DNA of 64,000 nucleotides from Mauremys mutica (lineage: Eukaryota; Chordata; Testudines; Geoemydidae): positions 22,218,965 to 22,282,964 of the forward strand of contig NC_059082.1 in the NCBI RefSeq assembly GCF_020497125.1, read 5' to 3'. Under the pieces are notes generated by a model. That model worked only from the letters and a program-made list of their open reading frames with translations, did no database searches and was not told the origin of the DNA. A program made the translations under genes and the position numbers. Every line of letters begins with the position of its first letter. The first letter of the stretch is position 1. Positions 9,350 through 20,383 of this stretch are shown here, piece after piece.

Positions 9350-12060
9350 ATAATTGCAAACTATGGACCCGATCCTGTCTTCCTTGGGTACCTGAAACTC
9401 TGAAGCCTCAGTCAGGCAAAGCACTAAGCACTCAAGAGGGAGTTTAACATTAAGCCTGTGGATATTCCTCCTGAAGTCAATGGGACTACATATGATGTTA
9501 ACTCTAAGCATGTGCAGGATTGTGCCCCAACTGATTTCAGGAGAGTGCAGGATCATGCCCTCTAATGTCAGATCAAGGACAGTGTTTGCATTACTCAGCT
9601 ATTAAAACAACTTTCACTGACTTACTCATTTAATTAAGAAGTCACAGTGAGAGGAGCAAAAGAATGAGACTCCCATGTTATTAGAGACAACCTATGATTT
9701 TTCATGTGAACACTCCACTAAAATTACATTAGACCATGCAAATGTCTGCTTAGAGACTAAGCACAATTGTGAACTTTCCATTAATCACTGTCAAACTGCT
9801 TTTCAGACTATGGCTATAGCATACGGATGCCAGTACATGATCACATTGGAATTAAAACTTATCACCATTTTGGTTTTCATTCATCTGCATAGTTTGCACT
9901 GTAAAAATAGTCTTTCAAAAGATGTACCCTCCCAGTCTTTGTGATGGCCACCTGTAACGGGGAGGGACACGTAGCATAACCTCCCATCACCTTTCTTTCT
10001 AGATTTGTGCCGGACGTTGGGTACTTTTGTCTGACTTGCTTATGCATATCAGACTTTCATTCTCTTGTATGATCCACTGCATCAGGTCTTCCACATTAGT
10101 GCTGATTTGTGATGCGAACATGATATATGGGGACAAATTGAGAGCTGGAGTAACTGGGTACAATTCCATTGAATTCATTGGAGTGCTGCTTAAGTACACC
10201 AGAATGCAATCTGGTCCAGGGTCTCCCCCAGCACAGGTGCTGTGTCACTCAAAATGCACGACAGAGCCAATGGGTCAAAAGGAAAGCTTATTACAGTAGT
10301 TACCCTCAATTACACTTCCTAGTACACCCTACATCCAAGGGGGGGGGGGACACAGCAATAATCGTTGAGTAAATTATTTAGAAGGTGATGATTTTTGAGT
10401 GGATCCCCCTTACTTTCTAAAGTTTGTGCTGTTCCTAGTCCCATGCTCTATACACTGGACAGTATGAAGCTAAAGAAATGTTAAAACAAAAAACCAGCAA
10501 GCAAATTAGAAAGCATACAGCACTGTATTAAAGTGCCAATATGCCCTCTAGTGGACAAAGGTAGATACCAACAGGTCTTTGTGAGGTAACAGTGAGGAGG
10601 AAATCCCTCCAGGGTGGGTTCCTGCAGACCCGTGTTGTTATCCTTCTGTTCTGCCTAGCAGTGTGGAGGTTTAGTGATATGGTTGAAATGCCCATTAGAC
10701 TTCCAATAAACCCTAATCAATGTGTGAAATGAGCCCCCCACATGTGCAGCTGCTGCATTGGGTGTGTGGACTAGCAGGAAACGCTAACAGTGGCCTACTG
10801 GACAGGTACCACTCAGTCATTTCCTAGCTCTGTAACCTTGTTATCTTATAGCTCCGAACACTCTCAGATTCATGTTCTGTGCAGATGGGAACATGACGGC
10901 ATTAACAGCGGATAACTTTGTATCTTTGTTCATTTATACAGCACTCACTGGTACAGCTTGATTCGCACTCCAAAGGGCGTATGAGTGGGGGCCAGAGCCT
11001 GTAGTGATGCACAGGATGCGAGATCTAATTTGCACGATTTGAAATGTAGCTTTCGGATTCTACACCGTTCAGTATATTGAAAGGGCTTTCAATACCAAGT
11101 GAAATCAGCAAAGACCAGAGAGGCAAACAATCTATGCAATTACTTTAGCCTAGTTGCCTTTTCTTGCTCACCAGAGTTTCTCTCTCTCTAATGTCAGACT
11201 CGATTAAATCAGGCAGATGGCTCTAGGAGGCAGCCAGACCCTCATTAAGGGAGTCCCCGTGGTCCTGCTTTTGTTTGTGCTCATCTGCTTTACTAGAATG
11301 GCCAAGCATAGCATGAATATTTTAAAGCATTTCATCGTGGCTTGGATCCTGCCAAGCAAAACTCTGCTTTAAAAATGCTACTCATGCAGGAATGAGATGG
11401 AGGTCGTGTGGGGGGCGGGGAGGGGGGGTTGTTTTTTTTTGTTTGTTTGTTTTTTTCTGCAGCAGCAAACCCCACGTGTTAGCTCAGCCTCCTCTGTTTC
11501 AGCTGTAGTGGATGTTTATCCGTTTCTAAATGGATGTCAGGGTGAAGAAAAAGCCTGTTACAACAGAGATTTACTGATTTCTATGCAGAGATACTGGCAC
11601 CTAGTGGAATTGTGTTAATTAAAAATACAAATATTAGAATATTTATAAGAATGTTACATTCCCTGTCTCTGCCCCCTCCCCTCCTCAACCAGCAGCAATG
11701 AGAGCTGACCATGAGCTGCTTTTTGACCACCAGCCTTCAGAGAGGTTTGCTGCAACTTGTCCCTGGGAACAGAATGTGGTGCCCTGGATGCATACAGAGA
11801 AATTGAGACACACACACAGAAGGAAATTGACCAGAGCTACTTTAAATGGCTTGGCAGAGTCACAGCCCTGCCACTGGAATGCTGGATTCAAGCTACACCA
11901 AACATTTTCATGTCAATACAAATTGATAAAATTTGTTTTTGTTGATCATTACACAAAAAGACAAGGGTGGGGAGCTCTTTAACTCCACCAGAGCGGTCCT
12001 TCGGGGCCATCTGCCTGTCCCAAGTCAGGGTAAAGGAGGAGGGTTGGGCATGGGGCTAGC
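9350..12060. other. Intergenic sequence with a palindromic short repeat
   Basis: Bases about 9408-9532 hold a degenerate copy of the palindromic gcttaagtgctttgc repeat family. Homopolymer tracts occur at 10340-10350 (G) and 11404-11458 (G then T-rich). No coding exon was seen; the open frames are short and lack motifs. Confidence 0.4.
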
Positions 12061-12552
12061 AACCCCACCCCGTAAAAAAATTAATTTGCTACAGAAACAC
12101 CAACAATAGAGGTAACAGAGGCTTTTATCCTGGGAAAAGAAGGGTCTTCAACTCGAAGATGCATGACACTAGGTGGTGAAAGCCGCGAGGAAGCCACTAA
12201 GCCGATCACCCTTCTTGCAACCAGAAGGATTACCATCGGCACATGGAACGTGAGGACCATGTACGAGTCAGGAAAGATGGCGCAGGTTGAAGAAGGTGGG
12301 GCTGGATAGGACACACACTACACAAGCAGCCAACCAATATCACCAGACAGGCATTGCGGTGGAACCCCCAAGGCAAGCAGAAAAGAGGCCGTCCAAAAAA
12401 CACCTGGTGACGCGACCTTCAGGCTGATTGCACAAAAATGGGCTATACCTGGAACCAGTTAGAGCAAATGGCCCAGGATAGAGGACTCTGGAGATCTGTT
12501 GTTGGCGGCCCATACCCCAACTGGGGTGACGGGCATGAATGATGAATGAATG
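12060..12552 (+). mobile_element. Internally deleted non-LTR retrotransposon (RTE-like)
   Basis: The plus frame at 12225-12300 reads [20 protein letters not shown], the start of an AP-endonuclease domain. Within a few bases it passes directly to the LINE C-terminal tail [20 protein letters not shown] then [12 protein letters not shown] and WNQLEQMAQDRGLWRSVVGG, ending at a stop near 12540. A gaat/atga simple repeat follows, typical of the 3' end. The whole reverse transcriptase is missing. One TGA interrupts the tail. The clade (RTE-like) is inferred from these motifs. Confidence 0.7.
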
Positions 12553-15500
12553 GAGAGCTCTTATTGCTGTGAATGGCAGCAGAGGGAGGCGAAGGTCCGT
12601 GGGTAAATTCAGCTTGCTGCATTCACACTGCCATGAATTTCACTCACATGGGAAGGATTCTGCACCTTCTGTAGAGGCAAAACTCCCACTTGATTTTACT
12701 TTGGCCTGTAATCATTGGTGCTCAGGCCCCATGTGGGACAGAACTTAGAGTCAACAGGAATGAGGGCCAAGCAATCAAGACACATGCTCAGAGATTCTGT
12801 GGAAATAGCTTCAATCCCTTTTTTTCTTTTTGTAAGTGAAGAATCTTCTGCTGTTTTTACGTTACTCTTTAATATTGAAAAGCCAGAGGAGCGGGATGAG
12901 ACGTTGACTCCTAAAATGGAAACTCAGATTGAGAGCATGGGCTCGAATAATCTTTGGCCCCAGTCTTGTAGCCTATTCACAGCCAAAACTCTCACTGACT
13001 TCAAAAGAAGCCATGTGGTGAAAAGGATGCAGGACCAAGCACCACTCTCCAAAGAGCCCTTTGCCTTTGTGTGAAGGAGCCAAAGGCAGAGAGCAATAAT
13101 CCTCTGATCTTTATAACCTCTTATGCCGAAAGATCTCAAAGCACTTGTCTCACCAATTTCTTCTCGCAACTCACTCTCCTTGCAAATAGCAGCACAGAAA
13201 CAGCTGTCGCATTAGCACTGTTTTCTGCCATTAACAAGTGCTCCTCCTGTAATTTCTTGTGAAGTTCATCAAAACACACAGCAGCTGTGCTGTGAGGTGA
13301 CAGACAGCAAGGGAGATGGCAGTGAAATTAGTGGTGGGAGTAAAGGCAGAAATTAGAAGGTCAGTGAAGATTTTTCTTGTCTGTCTCCTCACAGCCTGTG
13401 TCTGGGCAAGTGGGTGGGAGTAACATTAATTGGTCAAGGGTAAAACTTGCCCTTCAATTAAAGACACAGTAAAGGGGTGATGGCAACTGTGCTGAAGCTT
13501 GAAGGTGAAGGAGTGTCCCCTTAAGCCCCTTACACTCATCTACAGGCATTCAATGTTTCACTTGCATCTGTCAACACAGCCCTGCACATGACGTGCCCTA
13601 TGAGTTGAGAATCCCGAGCTGGGACACCTCCCCTTGCACTACCTTGGAGAGCTGGGCTGGCAGGTGGGACCGTCTCTCAAGGCTGGCATGTGTGAAGACC
13701 ACAAAGAATCCAAAGCAAAGCCCAACTGGTCCAATTCAAAACCAGGGTTACTCAGAACAGAGAGAGAAGATCAGATGACAATGAAATAAATGGTTAGTGA
13801 CCTATCTAGGTGGACACTGCCAAAGCTTAGGCCAGGTGGGTCCATTTGGGTCTAGGGAGAGACTAGGAAATAGCTTGTATTTCTAGAGAGCACCTCACTG
13901 CTTCCTTCTGACCCATTCAGCCAGCATGAGGACAACTTCAATTCCCTCCTTTCTCGCTTTCCTCAAGGAGTTTCCTAACACCCCCACAACGCTCCCACTG
14001 CACGCAGCCCTTTCGTCTTCTCTCTCGCTGCCATTCCAAGCCACTGAGGTATCACTAAGGAGACAGAGAGACCTAGGGGTGACTCATGTGACCGCACTGT
14101 TCACATGCTCTGACAAGTCCTAGTGAGCAGTACAGCCCCCACCCTGGGGCTCGCATGGGGATGGGAATGTGCCCTGTGCTGGCTCCCGGCTGCCTGCACT
14201 CCCTCGTTCCCCTCCCTCACACAACAGAAAAGCAGCATTTCTGCCTTGCATGCTTGCAAGAGTGGGGAGCAGGAGTTGGATTTGCCTTAATGTTTTAAAT
14301 TGGGGCACCCAAGCTGCACTGGCTGCCTGTCTGGTACCCAAGGGCTGCCCTCATCTTTATTAGACAAGTAAATCTAGCCCGTCATCCTGCTATTGCAGGC
14401 AAAATAAAATCTGCTGGTGGTTGAACTGAGGGAGGATCAGTGAATGTTTAGTTATTAACGTCATGTGGGGCGAGGGCTGAGCCTGTAACACGAACTCGGA
14501 AAGGCTTGTTACAGCTAGCGTGAGTGTGATTTATTTACTTCAGAGATTGAGTAAAAGCTTTGGCTGGAAATCTGAGCCCAAACAGTTGGAAAGTGTTTTT
14601 GAGATTTTTTTTTTCCTATTGAGAAAATATCTGTAGCGCTGTACATGCTCTGGTTCAGTCAGAGCTATTTTACTGCTGTAGGGCATTCCTGGAGCGGGTT
14701 CCTGATCTTGGATCTGATAGCCTTCCGGGCATGCTGCACTCCTCACTGGGCTTTGGCTGGGAGGCTGGAGGGTTTTTCTAACTAGTTATTTATGTAAAGG
14801 CAGTCCTTGATATTGTATTGTGTATTTTAAGGTATGGGGTAGGCCCCTAGGGCCAGATTTACACAGTCCTTTATTTGCCAAAAGATGCAGATTGGTTTCT
14901 AGCGGGATTTACAGAAGCACCTGAGCAGATAAAGTGCCTAACTCCTATTGCCCGTAGAGCATTGAATGAACATCGGTAGATGTCTGTACACATTGGCAGA
15001 AACCAATATAAATTAATAAGGGCAAAATCTGGCAGGGTGACCACTGAAAGGTCACACTCAGTGGGGAGTCATAGGGCAGATGTATTCCATCCAAAACCTA
15101 TGGAGAGCCCGTTTTGCAGGCTCCCCATAAAATGAGCTATGGAGGGATACTCCAAGGTGAAATATGGCATACTGTGTTTTTGATTTAAGCTCCTGATTTG
15201 GCAATAGCAACCGTGTGCTAACAACCACACACGCATATCAGCAATAACCCGCATTAGGCTGCTACTGACAGGAGTGTCACCACATATAATTGCTGTGAAT
15301 ACAAAGGGCTATTTGCTGTATAAAAATATTCTACAGAAGAAAATAATGTCATAGTCGTCACTGTCCATTGACCAGTGAGAGGCTCTATTGCTAATCTGAT
15401 AAATGATTGATTAATCTTGTAGGGGATCAGAGAGCTGCTGCTTAGATTTTAGAAAGCTCTTTTTGACTTTCTGTTGGATCAGTTTTCATCCCTGCTGAGA

Positions 15501-15984
15501 CGTGTTGGGAAACTTCGATCACTAACACATCTGCAGAGTCCAACGAAGTCTGCAATGAGAACAACTGAGATTCATTTTAAAATCCCAAAGCCAAGAATGT
15601 GAATTGGATTTTAAATCTTGCACAACACTAAAATTAGGACAATACATCCATGGCCAAACCGAGTTCACAACTAAACCTTCTAACAATCTAGCCACCTTTT
15701 AGCTCAGATGAGATTTTGTACCAGCACCTTATTGTAAATTGCACTTCTTCCTTTGAAGCAATACTTACCACTGTCTTGCATAAACCTACTGTTATCATTC
15801 ACTACTTAGTTACAAATTATTGGGATCATAAATGCAGAAAATTGAAACAGGTTATAGAAAACATTAGTCATGCTTCTACAAAACAGCCCTTCTTTTTCCT
15901 GCTTCCTGTTTTTTTGCAATGTACTTAATCTGGGAGCCATGTCATCTTAAAAAGGTCAGTATCTCACATTTTGGCCTTGGAATA
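12553..15984. other. Intergenic sequence, no gene recognised
   Basis: Mostly unique-looking. Around 13105-13150 there is a short SINE-like block (gccgaaagatctcaaagcac). Minus-strand AATAAA motifs near 14875 and 14530 are alternative 3' ends for TMOD2. No exon or RNA gene was identified. Confidence 0.35.
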
Positions 15985-16085
15985 GCTCTGGGGTAACATT
16001 TTCAAAAGTGCTTAAGTGGCTACGGAGCCTATGGCCCATTTTCAAAAGTGACTTAGGCACCTTTTAAAGGTATTTGGGTCCCTAA
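15985..16085. repeat. Palindromic short repeat (attttcaaaagtg type)
   Basis: Two direct copies of attttcaaaagtg spaced about 44 bp apart flank cttaagtggctacggagcc, followed by acttaggcacctttt. This is part of a palindromic reptilian repeat. Confidence 0.55.
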
Positions 16086-16108
16086 AGATGAAGGATTTTC
16101 GAAAGCAT

Positions 16109-16306
16109 CAGACGCTCCCTGACTTAGGCAAGCGTTCCATTCCGGAACGCCTTGTGTAACTTGAATTTTGCATAAGTCGGAAACATATAACCAACCATTA
16201 CGCACGCGCACACACAACCCCCCTCCTCTGATTTCTAGCATACGGAACTTTTTCCGTAAGTGCAGATTTGCATAAGTCAGGTTTGCATAACCCGGAGGGG
16301 CATCTG
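16109..16306. mobile_element. Palindromic DNA-transposon MITE, about 198 bp
   Basis: The ends CAGACGCTCCctgactta and, from the other side, CAGATGCCCCtccgggtta are imperfect inverted repeats. Internally, gcataagtcggaaac and gcataagtcaggttt are related blocks. No clear target duplication was found, so the superfamily is open. Confidence 0.55.
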
Positions 16307-16497
16307 TCAAATACATGCCTAATTCCCATTAAAGTTCTGTTACCTGGGAGACAGAATGTGAAATTTAAATGATTCTCAAGAGCAAGTGAAAGCCGTGAGG
16401 GTGAGGAAAGTTGCTTACTCCAGGGTCTGTGGCAATGCATTGACAGCCACTTAGCACAGCTGCAAGTAAACACAGAAAGCCAATTTCCTTATGAAGG

Positions 16498-16503
16498 TTT
16501 ATT
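16498..16503 (-). promoter_or_regulatory. Candidate poly(A) signal for TMOD2
   Basis: AATAAA on the minus strand, 3.85 kb after the TMOD2 stop, within the motif TATAAATAAACC. A palindromic MITE (16109-16306) begins about 190 bp past it. Several weaker candidates exist, so only transcript ends can decide. Confidence 0.35.
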
Positions 16504-18317
16504 TATAAAAGTCAAGGTGTTTGGGAGTCACTGCTACATATTCTGGTGATTCCAGTTCCCTTGTGTAAAATGCACCACGCTGTGCACATGCAATCATTTA
16601 TATTCCAGATCAAACATTTTCTTCTAGTGTTTAACACATACACTTCACGTTCCTTAGTGCACTCTACAACACGCACAAATGTTAGGATATGCACATGTTG
16701 AGTTTTTCGATGAAAAATATTATAAAAAATACAAACAAAACCCAAACTATCAACATGAGAAGCAATGTGCAAATGAGCCCAGCTACTCCCAGTCTGTGTT
16801 GTTTAAAAAGGGGACCTCTACTTATGCTCTGTGTCAGAGCTACTGGATTGGGAATATGACCATCTGCTTGGAATTGTACTTAAAAATGACCTAGTCAAAT
16901 ATTAATCCCCTTAATACTAAGAGAGGGGATTTTAACTGGCTAACTGCTTCTGTTTTAAGGTTAATATTTAGACCACTGATAACTGCACTAGATTCGCTAT
17001 AGCTATAGTGAATACAGCCTTATATTTTCATACATTGTTTATCACTATGTTCACTATAAAATGCTTAAGGCTAGATCATGGCCAGCCCTCATGTGGATGT
17101 GCAAGAAGGGGAGGTCCCTTTATGATTCTTGGGCAGTCACTTGTCGCCACTGCAGTCCCTGTGCTTTCCTGAGTTCCCTGCAAGTGCCCCCTCAGGAGCA
17201 AACCCTTCAAAAGAGATAAGAAGGGGTAGAAGGGAGGCTCAGCTATGACCCCAAGCCAGCTGGCAGAGCTGGCAGGCCAGAGAAGGGATGTCATGCACTG
17301 GAAAGCTCCACTTTACACAATGCTTCCCCGATCCCTTTCCTACCCACCCCCAGCATGGGCACCATCTGGCTCTTAACAGGAGAAACTCTCAAGTGCCTGA
17401 AGAGTCACTCTTAGAAAACAGCTATCTGTGCATGATGCCTGCAGTCATGGACGATGAAGGGAAGGTGGGACTACCCGCACTTCCCAAAGTCTGTTTCCTT
17501 GGTTAGCCCATCAAGTGGAATGTTACAAACCGTTGCTGACATGAATGTAGCCACTTCACAATGGCTCTGCGCAAATAGACACAGGGGGAGATGCTGCCAT
17601 ACATCACAAAGCAGCCAGACCAGTCCACCCATTACAGAACTGCTGCATGCAAATACAGTGTCATTTACGTTTTGAGTGGAGGTTCAGACTATAAACGCAT
17701 CATGCTCGTTTGTTCTGAACACATTAGATCCCATTAAAAAACATAACTGATTTTAAAAAAATCATTAAAATGTAAAAAAAATATCCAGATGTACTTGGGA
17801 ATCCCCTGCTCCTCTTACCCTCCCCCGCCCCCCAAAAAAAGCCCTAAAGAAGGGAAAAGGGGAAAAGCAGGAGTCAGAACAAATTTCTTTTCAGGCTGAA
17901 GACTGTCCATGTCAGAAATCTTTGGCTTTGGGGATAAGGATACTTGAATCAAATTTCTTCCCCTAGACCGGGCCTGATGTTGCAAACCCACAATCATGTG
18001 ACACATGCAAGTAGCCCCATTGGTTTTAAGGACTGCTCACATAAGGGTATGCACAATCTGGACCATGTGAAGGAATTCGGTCTCCCTTTTTTTTTAAGAC
18101 TATGTGGGTCAATATCCATTCTCACAGCAAATCCTGCCTGGGGGGTGGGGAAACCCTCTCGTAATGCCACAAGGTCCTCTCATAGAATTTCTTTCCCATT
18201 CTTCCCTTGAGGAGGAGGAGTTTCTAACCCTGCACTGAAGGAGGGAGAGGGCCTTGAAAGCCCCTCAGAACCCTAGATTCCTCAGGGAAGATGGTTGTAC
18301 TGCGGACTCTACTCTTA

Positions 18318-18405
18318 GGCCCTGATTTAGCAAAGCACTTATGCTTATCTGGAAGTCATTAGGACTTAAGCACGTGCTTAAGTGCTTTATACAACCAGGG
18401 CCATA
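18318..18405. repeat. Palindromic gcttaagtgctttgc-family MITE copy
   Basis: Contains ccctgatttagcaaagcact and its inverted partner acgtgcttaagtgctttat; the two arms can pair. Several more copies occur in the window. Confidence 0.6.
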
Positions 18406-18944
18406 GTGCAGAGATCCAGCCCTCCCCCACTGCACCCCTCAGGAGCAGTGCTGCCATTGGTCCCACCCATTTTAAAAGAGGCATAGATGACACAGACTAG
18501 ATGGCTAGAGAGTGAATTTATACTGTCTGAAGCAGCACTGACTTGCAGGCAGATTTCTGTTCAGGAATCTGCCAGGTTCAGAGGGGAATATCCCACACAC
18601 CCTGACTGCTCCCCTGCCTTCATCCCCTCCTGATTTACAGACCCCAGCCCAATGTCTTCTGCGGGCTCAAAGATGTCAGCGCACCATTCGTTCCCTTTCC
18701 ACAATCCCCTGGCCAGAACTCTTTCGCCAGCACAAATGATGGGGAGTGTGTAGGCCAGAAAGAGGGAAGAGAGGCTAATGTTTCAAGGGTACCGCAGGTT
18801 GTTGGCCCCAATTAAACACCTTAAGCTTTCTGAAAGAATTAGTATAGCTAAACCAGTTAATAGCATCCTTCCTTAGTTCTTGCATTACATTTAAATATGA
18901 CCAAAGTGAACCCCCGGCTATTTAACAGACTCAGATGTTGGCAA

Positions 18945-18968
18945 AGACAATATATATATACATATATA
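18945..18968. repeat. (AT)n microsatellite
   Basis: An imperfect TATATA run lies in the probable TMOD2 3'UTR. Confidence 0.8.
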
Positions 18969-19195
18969 TGGCTAGAAATTAATGTCTGATACTATAAAAC
19001 TATACACAATACAATGAAATTATATTGCAAACTAAACGCTTCACACAATCTTTTCACAATACCCCACTGATTTGTTCTAATGCTGTTGGGTTTAATTGCT
19101 GCTGCACAAGTATCTTCCATGTGTTCAGCGCAATGTGCAGAATTCTGGGTTAACACCCTGTTTCAGCAGAGCACTGGAACACGTACTTACGTCCA

Positions 19196-19272
19196 CCCTT
19201 ATTCAGCAAAGTGCTTAAGCACTATTGCTAAAGTCCCATTGGAATCAGGCACAGGCTTAAGCACTTTGCTTA
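19196..19272. repeat. Palindromic gcttaagtgctttgc-family MITE copy
   Basis: attcagcaaagtgcttaagc is followed 40 bp later by its inverse acaggcttaagcactttgct, a hairpin-forming pair inside the probable TMOD2 3'UTR. Confidence 0.65.
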
Positions 19273-20348
19273 ACAAAGAAAGAGTGTTGAATCAGATGCT
19301 AAAAATGTAAACTAGGTGATTGGTACATGTTACTCTTCTGATTGTTATCCATCTCTGGTTAGAGCTGCTGCCACCCTGGATTAAATATTTTACTCACTCT
19401 TTATCTAACTGGTCCTGAGAACAATTCTGTCATTTATACTAATAAATGCACATAAATACCAGAAATTAAAAAACAGTCAACAATATGGTTCAAAGCAAAA
19501 CGAGCACTGCTCAGTATACTGGTTTCCATTAATGAGATTTATCGCTGCAAACCTGGCATTCTGTTTTTTTTTAAAAATCCTCAACGGATCAGAAAAATAA
19601 TGAAGTGACATTGTTAAGGTATTCTAGGTTTGGCAACACTAATATTTTTACTTTACAACATGGAATAAGAATACACGTCAGTGTAATATTGATGACGTGA
19701 TCAGCCTAACTTAAACACGTGTAAACAATAGGCTTTGACAATACTTACAAGTGCATCCTATATCTGGATCCACAAAGGCGGAACCCTGCGGCAGTCAGTG
19801 GGGATCTGTACAAGTGTGGAGTTCCAACTGCACAGATCTGAAAGCAGGATTGGGACCTAAGGGCGTGATCCCGCAAACCGGTATTGGCATAAGTAGTCTC
19901 TACTCACCTGAGCAAGCCATTGACTTCAACGGAACTACTCTCACAAGTGAGGATTATTCACATGCTTAAGGCATTGCAGGACAGGGTGGTAAAGCCCCAT
20001 TTTATATAGAGAATCCTTTATCAATGTAAAATGATCGTTTTTTAACAGAGTTTAAAAAAAAAGGACTACAAAAGATTCAGTGTGTTTCCAGCTGATGCTC
20101 AGTAAGACATATTTTAACCCTAGGTTGTGGATATCAGTTTCATATATTCCAATAACACAATCATATTTTCATAAACATTAAACTAAATATGAAAGTTAAC
20201 AATGTTAATGGTTAAAGGGGACAGTAACAGAAATGAGCAACCTTCATTACAATGATTTTCCAGTTTCTTCCCTTCTGACCAGTGGATGTTGTGAGATTGC
20301 CGTTGTGTCGGCTGCATTCAATACCACTTCGCATCCTCCAAGGCATGG

Positions 20349-20383
20349 CTACTGCCGGTCTGCTTCCACTCGCTTTTTACGAA
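20349..20383 (-). CDS. TMOD2: TMOD2 coding exon 9 (C-terminus and stop)
   Basis: 35 coding nt, phase 1 in. The acceptor is ggcatag|TT; with the G from exon 8 it gives [11 protein letters not shown] and a TAG stop (complement at 20349-20351). The basic C-terminal tail matches TMOD2. It is too short to stand out by open-frame length and was found by searching for the expected tail behind an acceptor. The 5.1 kb intron upstream contains the inverted-repeat hAT pair. Confidence 0.92.

Larger units (their letters stand above)
16475..20348 (-). other. TMOD2: Probable TMOD2 3'UTR
   Basis: Directly after the stop, about 3.9 kb of AT-rich sequence contains no recognised protein-coding exon. On the minus strand it has long T/A runs and reaches an AATAAA at 16503-16498. 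The window holds no other gene to own this stretch. It includes palindromic short repeats (18318-18405, 19196-19272, 19855-19985) and an AT microsatellite (18945-18968). Its extent is inferred; other AATAAA sites farther down (minus strand near 14875 and 14530) could extend it. Confidence 0.5.

Noticed and set aside
1..16000. A second host gene such as TMOD3, expected near TMOD2 in amniotes
   Set aside because: No tropomodulin start exon or other exon with splice sites was recognised; any neighbour probably lies outside the window.
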